Part shown: piece after piece, positions 1 to 12,600 of the stretch
How the letters are laid out: the number at the start of each line of letters is the position of its first letter
Numbering within the stretch: the stretch's first letter is position 1
Translations under genes and position numbers: made by a program
Assembly (NCBI GenBank): GCA_956465555.1
Contig: OY101122.1
Span: 135,001 to 199,000 of the forward strand
Source of the DNA: Nitzschia sp. pyKryTriq1
Lineage: Eukaryota; Bacillariophyta; Bacillariophyceae; Bacillariales; Bacillariaceae
Reading direction: 5' to 3'
DNA: 64,000 bases
The notes under the pieces: model-generated
Seen by the model: the letters and a program-made list of their open reading frames with translations, nothing else
The model's database searches: none
What the model was told of the DNA's origin: nothing

Positions 1-563
1 CCCATGGGCCAGTATTAAGATGCAACTGTAGTTCTTATTCGTAAGACCTTTTTAATATTTCAACAACAAGGCGTTGGCTCATACAGTAGTAGAGCAATAC
101 ATGGTGCATAGGAAGGAATAATCCCTTCCTACTAGTAGAGCTACTACTAGAGTCGAGTCATCGGGTCGAGTCCAGTAATACTCCTTCCTGGGTTATGTCG
201 TCGCATGACAGACAGAGAGAACAAGAAATAATCAACACAACAGAGATGTTAGTCGTCGTCGTCGATCATCATCATCATATCATCATTTTAAAAAATGTAT
301 GCTCAATTCTATACCGATCAGGACAAGTAGACAAGATTCATAATCAGCTCAAACATGAGATTGGTGGTATATTATTATTGTAATAATAGTCCACCATATT
401 CTGGCAAGGGTTTTAAAAAGGAGACGTCAAGGACATGGAAAAGTCCAAGAGTCGCTGCGTCTTGCGGCGGGATACATGGAATGGCGAGAACGAATGAACG
501 AACATACGTACGCAATATGACGAGACTCCGATAATCCATCACCTACCTGCTCGAATATATCCA
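1..563. other. Intergenic, downstream of UTP4
   Basis: I see no supported gene here. The stretch lies 3' of the minus-strand UTP4 gene and probably holds its terminator and 3' UTR. It contains CTA/TAG-rich and ATC-repeat tracts but no conserved-looking reading frame. Confidence 0.5.
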
Positions 564-1979
564 TTAGTTGCATCCATAGACTCTTCGTTGCAATGCTTCG
601 GGGAAGGTGGAAATAACTCGCAGCCATGGCTGTTCCACTACCACCATTTCGTTGGTAGAGCCAGCAGCAGCAGCAGCAGCAGCACTAGCATTCCCACCCA
701 AAAAGTCCAAATGCAGCATACTATTGTAATGCAGGCAGACGGTACAGTTTCGAGCATTGGGGTCATTCCCAAAGTGTAATGGCCGGCCATGGTTTCGATC
801 TTGGGGTGGAGCAAAAATGATGGGATTCGGTTTGTTGGCCACGGCTGCCAATGTTTCTTCGTCTCGGCCTCGTTTGCGTCGACGGCGGACATGCATTTCG
901 GGGATCATACGACAATGCTTGGGCAACTTGCCGTCCAAGTTGATCACCACAAAGGCTCCAAAGGAAGACTATACACCAATTACCACGAAGCAATTATCAG
1001 TCACATGAATGAATAGGTGAGAAATTATGGTAAAAAATGAATCGAAACAAAAGAAATGAAATGATGTGGCTCCCAACTATACCGTTTCCATCGGGCAATC
1101 TCCTACTAGAAGAGATCACTTGGCATGGGAACGGGCGAAAGTAGAGCCCTGGATCATCTTGCAAGAGAGAAACGCCAACAAAAGACCCCAAAAAGCAAAT
1201 GCCGGACAAAAAGTTCTGTTTGCGCCAAATAAAACAAATATGGTAAATATGTATGTAAATGCACGTACCATGATGAGTTGGGATGGATTCTGAGGATTGG
1301 CAAACAGCCGTACGGGAAAGTCTCGACGATACGAAATCTCTGAAGGCCACTTTTGGATAGGGAATCCATTCGCTTCACTCCACGGACTCAACTTCTTTTG
1401 AGCCAGATTGAAAATGAAAATCTGAAAGGATACAGTAGCCACTGCCAGTTGATCGTCATCATCATCAGCAGCAGCATGTCCTCCTCCTAGGAAGCAAATG
1501 GCAGCTGGTCGGGCATTTGCCAGTCCAGGAATCGTCCAGTAGGGACCATATTCAACAGCAAGATAGTCCTTGTTGTTGTTGTTGTTGTTGTTGTTGCTGT
1601 TGTTGTTGTTGTTGCCTTGCCGACGTTGAAAGATATGAATGCCATCCGAAGACGATTTCGTCATGGCGACCAAATACTTTCCATTGGCACTGGTGCGCAA
1701 GGAAAAAATTGGAAGATCAGATGTCGACAAACGGAGCGTCGAAACAATCGAAACTTGATGATGTTCATCGTCATTCTTGTCTTGCGATAACTGGACCACA
1801 TAGATAGAGTGCGTCGAATCGGCCACAAAGAGAGTGCTGGTAGCTTCACAAAAGTGAAGAGCCACGACCGTGATTCGATCCAGCGGTTTGGGCAGGGAGA
1901 CTTGTTCGGGTTCCAAATCCCCTCCTTCTTCCGAATCCTGTTCAATGTTCATTGCATCCGAGGACGAATGCGGTGGTGG

Positions 1980-2010
<31 letters not shown>

Positions 2011-4781
2011 TCCTTGAGCCGAAACAAAAAGAGACGTGTCGCATTGGCCACGGCCAGCCACTGTCCATTGGGACTGAGGCACGAATGAGATAGATTGGAT
2101 TGGGTTTCCAAGGCAATCTCTCCAATAAGTTCACTGGTAGTTGATGCCAATTTGATATTAGTCTTGTTGTTGGACGAAAAGCCCTTTTCTGGATCTTGCA
2201 GTTCTTCTTGACGAGGATCCAACAATTGATACAATTCAATGTGATTGTTTCGTTGCATGGACAAGATGCGGCGGGGACGACGAGTGGTCATAATTGTCGT
2301 CGTAGATGCATTATCCTCCTTTTTGTGGAAGCTCGAGTCCTTGGTGGTCGAAACGGGTGATTGGCTCGGCCAAGGATAGTAGACTTGAGGCCGTCGCTTG
2401 GCAAAGTCCGAAACGACGTAGGTACAAAGTTTCGTATCGACTCCGGCCGTCACGAGAGCTTCCAAGGCATTATTATTATTTCCATTGATATTATTATCCT
2501 CCGCATCATCATGGACGATCGCCATACATTTCACATCATGTGTATGAGGACGTTGTGCCGTAGTGAATTTCCATAGACCACGATCATTAGTTGTAGTAGT
2601 AGTATTTGTTGTTGTTGTCATTGTGCGTTCCAAACAAATGACCCGAGAATCGACTCCCGAGGCAAATAGTTTGGTTTGCGACGGATTGACGACAAGCTTG
2701 AGGACATCGGCCTTGAGTTCGGTTTGTTGAATCGATTGCATCAAGGTTCCCGTTACGGTATCCCAAATCTGGACTTGACCCAAAGAGTTGCCCGTGACCA
2801 ATGAACCATCGTCCAATGATTGCATCGTCCAAACCTTGGTCGGTGTGCGACGTCCACGTGATTCGACTGTCATGCGAAGATCGGGAGATTGCTTCAAGAC
2901 TTGAATCATAATACCGCTGCTGCTTGTATCATCATCATCACTGTGGTCTTCATCGCTGCCATTGTACTTGAAATCCAAGAGATATTTGCGGATCGTGCCA
3001 TCAGCAACTCCAGCATAGAGTTCGGTATAGAAGGTCGTATCGGTACTGCTATTACCGCCGACTTGACGGACACATCTCCACGCCACGGATAAAATGGCTG
3101 CACCAGCAGTCGATAGAGTGACGACCGGTGGTTCTTGCAATTGATAATGATGATGATTATGATGATGATGATGATGTGTGGTGCTGGCCATTGCTCTCGT
3201 TGTTTTTTTATGAATGACTTGCCAAATGCGCACGGATCCATCTTGACAGGCAGCAGCCACCAAGGGAAGAGAAGTAGTAGTAGCAGTCGTTCGTGGAAAG
3301 GCACAAGTCGTCAAATCAAAGACGCCTCCACCTCCACTGGCGATTCGAGATTGGAGCTGTCGTGTAGTTGATCCTCCCAACAAGTTGATCGTCCACAAGG
3401 TCCCATCGGGACTGGCAGCCACCAAAGCATTATTACTGCTGATGTTGTTGTTGTGGTTGTGGTTGTTGGTCGTCTTCGTTTTCGTTTGTACCCAAACGAG
3501 GGAATGTGCCACGGCACGTTTGGACCCTGCCATGGTACACAAGGGAAAGAGATGGGGAGTATATTTTTTGCCACTGGCATATTCGGGAATTTGTGTCGCT
3601 TCGAACAATTCGACACTTCCATCTTGCCTTGACACTGCCAAATAAGAACTAGAACTAGAACTAGAACTGCTAGCAGTAGTAGAACTACTAGCAGTAGTAG
3701 AACTGGAGGAAGAGTTTTTGTTGGTCGTGGTCATGGCAGTCATGGCCAAGACGGGAGAAGGGATATAGTCCAAGTGTCGAACGCGATGAACTTGAGCCGT
3801 CATGGTGGTGGTGGGCGGGTTCTGTTTCGTAGCAGTAGCAGTAGCAGTAGTAGCAGTAGTACTCTTGTCCTTCTTGGTTTTCAATGTGGAAGGAGTAGGA
3901 GTAGTAGTATTGGTCGTAGTATCCACGTCCATGGGGGGCGACTTCTCTTCTTCTTCTTCTTCCTCCTTGTCCAGCTCTTGTTTTGCATTGGTGGTAGAAC
4001 CTTTACTCTTTGCTTTCTTATTCTTGTTGGAAGACAACGGAGAAGAAGAAGAAGCAGCAGCAGTGGTGCTTTTACTACTTGTTTTGGGCGACTTTTTCTT
4101 GTTGGACGACAAGGAGGAGTTGTTGTTGTTCGCAGCAGCAGCAGCACTAGTAGTAGTACTACTACTACTCCCACCATTCTTGTTGTTGTTGTTGTTGTTG
4201 TTGTTTTCCGTGGCGGCTGTTGTTGGGGGTGTTTTTTTTTGGCTGAGCGGCGGTGTCTTAGTATTATTATTATTATTATTATTTGAGCTCTTGGATTTTT
4301 GGGAGGAGGAGGATGATTTGGGTTCCTTCTTTTTCGCCGAACTGGTGCTACTGCTGAGAGCTGCGGCTGATGCCGATGCTGCTGATGCTGCTGATGCTGC
4401 TGTTGGTGGTGCCATGTCTGAAGCGGAAGACGCTCGACGACGGCGTGGAGACATTCGTGATGGGGACATCAATAATGGAGCAGAAGCAGCAGCAGCAGTG
4501 GAATCGTCTGCAGCAACGTCATCAATCTTCATTATTTCATCATCATCTCCTCCTCCTCCTCCAGAGGAAGATGCTCGTGTTCGTCGGCGCTTGGAAGGAG
4601 TAGTAGGAGTACTAGTAACATCTTCTACCGCTGCTGATGGGGCAGCAGCAGCAGCAGCAGCAGCAGCCTGATGATATTCTTGCTCCTTCTTCTTGTTAGC
4701 CTCATCGGCGTCGTCGTCTGCCTTTTTGTTCTTTGTCTTATTGCTGTTGGGTGTGCGCGACTTTGATCTTGCTCGTGCCAT
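564..4781 (-). CDS. UTP4: U3 snoRNP / SSU processome WD40 protein UTP4 (cirhin-like)
   Basis: Nucleolar component of the t-UTP subcomplex needed for pre-18S rRNA transcription and processing. Two exons are visible: 4781-1269 and 968-564, joined across a 300-bp intron (donor GTACGT, acceptor TATAG), both in phase 0, giving about 1,305 residues. The WD-repeat part starts near residue 330 with VHRVRHLDYIP and contains LAVSRQDGSVELFE, close to the start of animal UTP4 (VHRVRFFNYVPS...LAVSRTDGTVEIYN). The second exon supplies the family's C-terminus (SSFGAFVVINLDGKLP, then CLHYNSMLHLDFLG and EMVVVEQPW). The first ~330 residues are Ser/Ala/Thr/Asn runs with Lys-rich patches and are absent from the usual ~690-residue family members. 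I chose the ATG at 4781 (MARARSKSR); an in-frame ATG at 4859 would add 26 residues. Identification is strong; the exact start is less sure. Confidence 0.9.
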
Positions 4782-6606
4782 GCTGGTGCTGATGTTGTGA
4801 TGTTGTGACGTTGTGATGATGGAATAATAAGGAAAGGAAAGGTGATGATCGATGCTCACAACAACTCTAATAAACTATTAACGATGATGAGTATACTTGT
4901 AACATAATATCATCATCATCATCAAAGGGATGGGGGAAATAGAAAGATCCATATTTTTTTGTTATTTTTTTGGTTGGCCTTCCGCGACTGCCGCCTGTCC
5001 GTCGGGCGGGGGTTCGAACGAAGCCCATGATGCGCGCATCATGCATGCCAACCACATACCGGTAGTACTGTACATCAGTACATAAGCTGTCCCATTGGAT
5101 ATCAGAGAGGTATAACAAGACTCGATGATTCAGGACTCAGAGCAGAAGGACGTCACGAAGACCATGAAGACACGATCAAGTAGTTTGCGACACTACCAGG
5201 ATACGGGAGATTGAACGAGGCTGCCGATAGTCACATAATGACTCTTAAAAAACAAGAAAGGTACACGTACCGATACGGAGCGTAGAGAAGATTACCCGAC
5301 AATTTGAATTTTTTGCGAGCCTGCTGTCGAGCTCGAGCTCCACAGCGCGCTCGCAAGCTCGCCGTCTCAGTGGTTATCGCGACACGCGACGACAAGATCC
5401 GTTTCCCGCCAAAATAATAGGAGAGGTGCGAGCGCGGTCCGTCGGTGGTGTGTGCGATGTTTTGATGAAATGCGCATGATGATGATGCAATGTTGTGTGA
5501 TCATCTCTTTTTGCGGGCGGGGGGTTGCTGCAGATGTTGTGGTATCTTTTATTTATGTGCGGACCATTGAGATGCGGTACCAGCAGGATCGATAGGGACG
5601 GGATGATGATTCATTCCCATGTCATTCACCACTAACTTCATTCATTCATTCATCCATTCATCCATTCAATCATTCTTGGTGGAACATTGAGTGACGCGAA
5701 GTATTACTTATTAGTATGACGCCTCCTCAATGGTCTGCGTATAATACTACTGGTAATCCAACCGCGAATGGAATGACAAATAAGAACAAGGCCCTTTGAT
5801 GTTCCGCCATTCCTCTCGATCTTGCAAATCTCTTCAATCCACCCAACACTACTGTACTACAAATCCGAATCCGGTTCCGAATCCGGTTCCATCATGATGG
5901 TCCTTATCTACTCACTATCTATGGTCTCACCTGCATAGTTGAGTCATGGTTCTCTACTGGAAGGCCCGGCCCTATCATTCCCATATTCGACATCACTTCG
6001 CTAACTACTTATGATTATGCCGATGATATGGTTATGATGATGGTTATGATGATGATCGTCGGTGGAGAGCATGAGCATAATTGTACTATTTGAGATGATC
6101 GATATATCGATAATCGAATACTCGTCAACGGATTCCTATACTACTACTAGTACAGTACTTCTTCCACCAGAAGGAGTATCTTCTTCTTCTATCCAAGCAA
6201 GAACTCAAACATCATCATAAATCAGCATCATCATTTATCATGCGATGACCATCATCGCAGCTATTACGTACGACTATAGTACACACAAAAACACCCAACC
6301 ACAACAACCACAATACTGGTGATGGATCGATGGATCGATTGTGGATTGCTGATAACTAACAACAAGACTTATTCATTCATTCATTCATCATCATCCGAAT
6401 CTTCTTCTATACTATTGGCATCGTCGACAACGGCATCGGCATCCACAGATCGATCATCATCTCACAACAATTGGAACCAAACATTTTGGAATTGATTGTT
6501 TCACTCACTTACTCACTCACTCACTCACTGATTGATTGATTCTACTACTACCAGCACTACTAGCGAATACGAGAGAAGAAGAAGAAGAAGTAGGATTGTT
6601 GTCGTG
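4782..6606. other. Divergent intergenic region (UTP4 / multi-b5 gene)
   Basis: About 1.8 kb between two divergently transcribed genes, so it must carry both promoters. It has tetranucleotide tracts: ATTC repeats near 5638-5675 and 6370-6390, and ACTC/GATT repeats at 6501-6540 just before the b5 gene. A copy of the palindrome TACCGGTA lies at 5057-5064. A T-loop-like string at about 5008-5018 lacks the arms of a tRNA. I see no gene. Confidence 0.5.
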
Positions 6607-9600
6607 ATGCAGGATCCTCCTCCTCCTCAGGAAGAACGTCGTCGCTCCTCCAGTGCGAGTGCGGAGAAAGTGCGTCAAGAGATTCTCCAGTTGCAAAAGC
6701 AGCAACAATCGCAACGACTTAGTTACTACGGTACTGGTGGTGGATGGAACTACTACGCATCCAACAACAAACCCACCACCAACAACAACAACCACAACAA
6801 CGACGATTCGTTCTTGTCCGGCGATGGTTTGATGACCAGCCGCTCCTCTTCCTCGTCGTATGAGTTGGGTGTTGGGGGCGGAGGTGGTGGTGGTGGTGGT
6901 TTTGTACCACCATCCCCCAGCACCAGATCACTTCGAGAAGACTTTGCTCTTCCCAAGGATGAAGATGAAGAACCCACCACCACCAGCAGCAGTCGAGCCA
7001 GCAAGTACCAACAAACGGCCGTCAGGATTTTGGCATGGGTGATTGGTGTCTCCATGGCGGTCGGTCTCGCAATGGGCATGGTAGCCTTGGTTGACTTTAT
7101 GAAGGCCAATCGGATCCAGCTCTCACCCACCGCCGGTACTGCTGGCAGCAGTAGTAGTGCATCTCTTACTCTTGTGACGGCTTCGGAGTTGGCCCTACAT
7201 GACAGTCCCCAAGATTGCTGGATTGTCTATTATGCCAAAGTCTATGAAATGTCTACCTATCCCAAACGACGTCATCCGGCCGGTCCAGGATGGATCACTC
7301 CCTGGTGCGGACAAGATGGAACAGAAGCGTATTCCGAGTTTCATTCCGAATCGCTCTTGCGTTCCGTCCAAGGGGATATTGTCGGAACGTATCAAGAAGA
7401 AGAAGAGGAAGAAGACCTTTCTGCTGTGGCATTGGCTCCTCCCAATGACGGAGGCGAGGATGCTTCCGACAATAATGAAAATGGAGTGGCTAATCCTCAA
7501 GAAGGTACGAGTCGTCTTGTCGATTGTTCGGTCGAGTATTGTGTTACCATGGAGGAAGTGGCACTGCACAATACTCCCGACGATTGTTGGTTGGTCTTGA
7601 ATGATCATTGGGTCTACGACTTGACCTACTATGCCGCAGCCATTCATCCTGCGGGAGCCTATATCATTACGTCTCTGGCGGGGACGGATGCGACGCAAGA
7701 GTATGCACGCTTTCATGATTTGAAGCTCTTGCCAGATATTGAACAGTACTTGATTGGTCCCATGGAGGGAGCTACTATCGTGAATGTGATTGCTCAAGAA
7801 GAAAAGGTTCAGCAAGGTACTACGAGCAGCGATTCTTCCGAGGAGGATGGGAACCGTTTCCGTACCTTCAAGGCGGACAGAAGGAAGAAGAGGAGAAAGA
7901 AGAAGAAGAAGGGAGGCAAAAAAACCAGCGAGCCAACGCAGGCTCCTGTCACTGGTGGTGGTGGTGGTGGTGGTGGTCGTGATGATGACGACAGTAAGAA
8001 CAAAGTGGTGGGCGATCCGGTGGATGCAATTTCCTTGTCCGAGCTAGCCTTGCATAATACTCCTGGAGACTGTTGGATGGAGGTCCATGGGGACGTGTAC
8101 AACCTTACTTCCTACAAGCACCCAGGACCTGATCTTAACCTTTGTGCTGTCCCCAAGCAGCGTCGAGGAGCTTTCCGAAGGTCATTGGTCGAGACGGTCC
8201 AACCACCAGATCAGAATCTGACTACAAGATTTGACCAAGCCGCGAATCCCGTCCACCCTCTTTCCTTTCTGCAACAGGTGGACCGTGTCGGCACATTGAT
8301 CCCAGACGCTGGCCCCATCAGCAACCCCTCGCCAGTGTCCAGCCCCACTGCCACTCCCGTCTCTACTCCTGTTTCAGGACCCATCACTGATCCAGTGGCG
8401 GCTCCGCAAGGTATCACCATGGCCGATGTTGCGACCCACAGCACGCCAACCGACTGCTGGGTAGTGTAAGTTTCATGCAAGCGTGATGATGTCGCGTGGC
8501 TTGGCTTTCGTTGTCTGCACGAAGAAGGCCACGAAAACGATTCGACGACCAACACGAGTTCAATAATGCCTCTTGAAACATATCTAACGTTATTGTTTTC
8601 CTTTGCTCTGCACAGCCTTTTCGGAATTGCATATGATTTGACGACGTACACCCATTTTGGTCCTCCGCTTTGTGGGGCCGGGAAAGCTGGAACCGATCTG
8701 ACCTCGGCCTATTTGGGAGCCAACACTCAGCCCACACACAACGAAGCGCTGCTCACTGGTAGCATGTCGAGCTATGTTGTGGGTCCGGTGGTCGCGACGG
8801 ACTCGGGACCTCCGAAGGTGGCCGATCCTGTGCCGGTCGCTAATCCCACGGTCGCCCCGGTCCCTGCGCCTACCATGCCCCCGACTACTCCGCTTACCCA
8901 GAGTCCTACTTTCCCCCCGACGATTGCCGATCCGGTGGCGGCTCCGCAAGGTATCACCATGGCCGATGTTGCGACCCACAGCACGCCAACCGACTGCTGG
9001 GTAGTGTAAGTTTCATGCAAGCGTGATGATGTCGCGTGGCTTGGCTTTCGTTGTCTGCACGAAGAAGGCCACGAAAACGATTCGACGACCAACACGAGTT
9101 CAATAATGCCTCTTGAAACATATCTAACGTTATTGTTTTCCTTTGCTCTGCACAGCCTTTTCGGAATTGCATATGATTTGACGACGTACACCCATTTTGG
9201 TCCTCCGCTTTGTGGGGCCGGGAAAGCTGGAACCGATCTGACCTCGGCCTATTTGGGAGCCAACACTCAGCCCACACACAACGAAGCGCTGCTCACTGGT
9301 AGCATGTCGAGCTATGTTGTGGGTCCGGTGGTCGCGACGGACTCGGGACCTCCGAAGGTGGCCGATCCTGTGCCGGTCGCTAATCCCACGGTCGCCCCGG
9401 TCCCTGCGCCTACCATGCCCCCGACTACTCCGCCGACCAAGAGTCCTACTGTTCCCCCGATGGTTGCCGATCCGGTGGCGGCTCCGCAAGGTATCACCAT
9501 GGCCGATGTTGCGACCCACAGCACGCCAACCGACTGCTGGGTAGTGTAAGTTTCATGCAAGCGTGATGATGTCGCGTGGCTTGGCTTTCGTTGTCTGCAC

Positions 9601-12600
9601 GAAGAAGGCCACGAAAACGATTCGACGACCAACACGAGTTCAATAATGCCTCTTGAAACATATCTAACGTTATTGTTTTCCTTTGCTCTGCACAGCCTTT
9701 TCGGAATTGCATATGATTTGACGACGTACACCCATTTTGGTCCTCCGCTTTGTGGGGCCGGGAAAGCTGGAACCGATCTGACCTCGGCCTATTTGGGAGC
9801 CAACACTCAGCCCACACACAACGAAGCGCTGCTCACTGGTAGCATGTCGAGCTATGTTGTGGGTCCGGTGGTCGCGACGGACTCGGGACCTCCGAAGGTG
9901 GCCGATCCTGTGCCGGTCGCTAATCCCACGGTCGCCCCGGTCCCTGCGCCTACCATGCCCCCGACTACTCCGCCGACCAAGAGTCCTACTGTTCCCCCGA
10001 TGGTTGCCGATCCGGTGGCGGCTCCGCAAGGTATCACCATGGCCGATGTTGCGACCCACAGCACGCCAACCGACTGCTGGGTAGTGTAAGTTTCATGCAA
10101 GCGTGATGATGTCGCGTGGCTTGGCTTTCGTTGTCTGCACGAAGAAGGCCACGAAAACGATTCGACGACCAACACGAGTTCAATAATGCCTCTTGAAACA
10201 TATCTAACGTTATTGTTTTCCTTTGCTCTGCACAGCCTTTTCGGAATTGCATATGATTTGACGACGTACACCCATTTTGGTCCTCCGCTTTGTGGGGCCG
10301 GGAAAGCTGGAACCGATCTGACCTCGGCCTATTTGGGAGCCAACACTCAGCCCACACACAACGAAGCGCTGCTCACTGGTAGCATGTCGAGCTATGTTGT
10401 GGGTCCGGTGGTCGCGACGGACTCGGGACCTCCGAAGGTGGCCGATCCTGTGCCGGTCGCTAATCCCACGGTCGCCCCGGTCCCTGCGCCTACCATGCCC
10501 CCGACTACTCCGCCGACCAAGAGTCCTACTGTTCCCCCGATGGTTGCCGATCCGGTGGCGGCTCCGCAAGGTATCACCATGGCCGATGTTGCGACCCACA
10601 GCACGCCAACCGACTGCTGGGTAGTGTAAGTTTCATGCAAGCGTGATGATGTCGCGTGGCTTGGCTTTCGTTGTCTGCACGAAGAAGGCCACGAAAACGA
10701 TTCGACGACCAACACGAGTTCAATAATGCCTCTTGAAACATATCTAACGTTATTGTTTTCCTTTGCTCTGCACAGCCTTTTCGGAATTGCATATGATTTG
10801 ACGACGTACACCCATTTTGGTCCTCCGCTTTGTGGGGCCGGGAAAGCTGGAACCGATCTGACCTCGGCCTATTTGGGAGCCAACACTCAGCCCACACACA
10901 ACGAAGCGCTGCTCACTGGTAGCATGTCGAGCTATGTTGTGGGTCCGGTGGTCGCGACGGACTCGGGACCTCCGAAGGTGGCCGATCCTGTGCCGGTCGC
11001 TAATCCCACGGTCGCCCCGGTCCCTGCGCCTACCATGCCCCCGACTACTCCGCCGACCAAGAGTCCTACTGTTCCCCCGATGGTTGCCGATCCGGTGGCG
11101 GCTCCGCAAGGTATCACCATGGCCGATGTTGCGACCCACAGCACGCCAACCGACTGCTGGGTAGTGTAAGTTTCATGCAAGCGTGATGATGTCGCGTGGC
11201 TTGGCTTTCGTTGTCTGCACGAAGAAGGCCACGAAAACGATTCGACGACCAACACGAGTTCAATAATGCCTCTTGAAACATATCTAACGTTATTGTTTTC
11301 CTTTGCTCTGCACAGCCTTTTCGGAATTGCATATGATTTGACGACGTACACCCATTTTGGTCCTCCGCTTTGTGGGGCCGGGAAAGCTGGAACCGATCTG
11401 ACCTCGGCCTATTTGGGAGCCAACACTCAGCCCACACACAACGAAGCGCTGCTCACTGGTAGCATGTCGAGCTATGTTGTGGGTCCGGTGGTCGCGACGG
11501 ACTCGGGACCTCCGAAGGTGGCCGATCCTGTGCCGGTCGCTAATCCCACGGTCGCCCCGGTCCCTGCGCCTACCATGCCCCCGACTACTCCGCCGACCAA
11601 GAGTCCTACTGTTCCCCCGATGGTTGCCGATCCGGTGGCGGCTCCGCAAGGTATCACCATGGCCGATGTTGCGACCCACAGCACGCCAACCGACTGCTGG
11701 GTAGTGTAAGTTTCATGCAAGCGTGATGATGTCGCGTGGCTTGGCTTTCGTTGTCTGCACGAAGAAGGCCACGAAAACGATTCGACGACCAACACGAGTT
11801 CAATAATGCCTCTTGAAACATATCTAACGTTATTGTTTTCCTTTGCTCTGCACAGCCTTTTCGGAATTGCATATGATTTGACGACGTACACCCATTTTGG
11901 TCCTCCGCTTTGTGGGGCCGGGAAAGCTGGAACCGATCTGACCTCGGCCTATTTGGGAGCCAACACTCAGCCCACACACAACGAAGCGCTGCTCACTGGT
12001 AGCATGTCGAGCTATGTTGTGGGTCCGGTGGTCGCGACGGACTCGGGACCTCCGAAGGTGGCCGATCCTGTGCCGGTCGCTAATCCCACGGTCGCCCCGG
12101 TCCCTGCGCCTACCATGCCCCCGACTACTCCGCCGACCAAGAGTCCTACTGTTCCCCCGATGGTTGCCGATCCGGTGGCGGCTCCGCAAGGTATCACCAT
12201 GGCCGATGTTGCGACCCACAGCACGCCAACCGACTGCTGGGTAGTGTAAGTTTCATGCAAGCGTGATGATGTCGCGTGGCTTGGCTTTCGTTGTCTGCAC
12301 GAAGAAGGCCACGAAAACGATTCGACGACCAACACGAGTTCAATAATGCCTCTTGAAACATATCTAACGTTATTGTTTTCCTTTGCTCTGCACAGCCTTT
12401 TCGGAATTGCATATGATTTGACGACGTACACCCATTTTGGTCCTCCGCTTTGTGGGGCCGGGAAAGCTGGAACCGATCTGACCTCGGCCTATTTGGGAGC
12501 CAACACTCAGCCCACACACAACGAAGCGCTGCTCACTGGTAGCATGTCGAGCTATGTTGTGGGTCCGGTGGTCGCGACGGACTCGGGACCTCCGAAGGTG

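Noticed and set aside
3774-4671. Long plus-strand frames (170 and 289 codons) opposite UTP4
   Set aside because: They are the complement of trinucleotide-repeat coding sequence and translate to Ser, Leu and Val runs.
4990-5040. T-loop-like GGTTCGAAC near a G/C-rich block
   Set aside because: The flanking bases do not form a T stem, and no D or anticodon arm is found.
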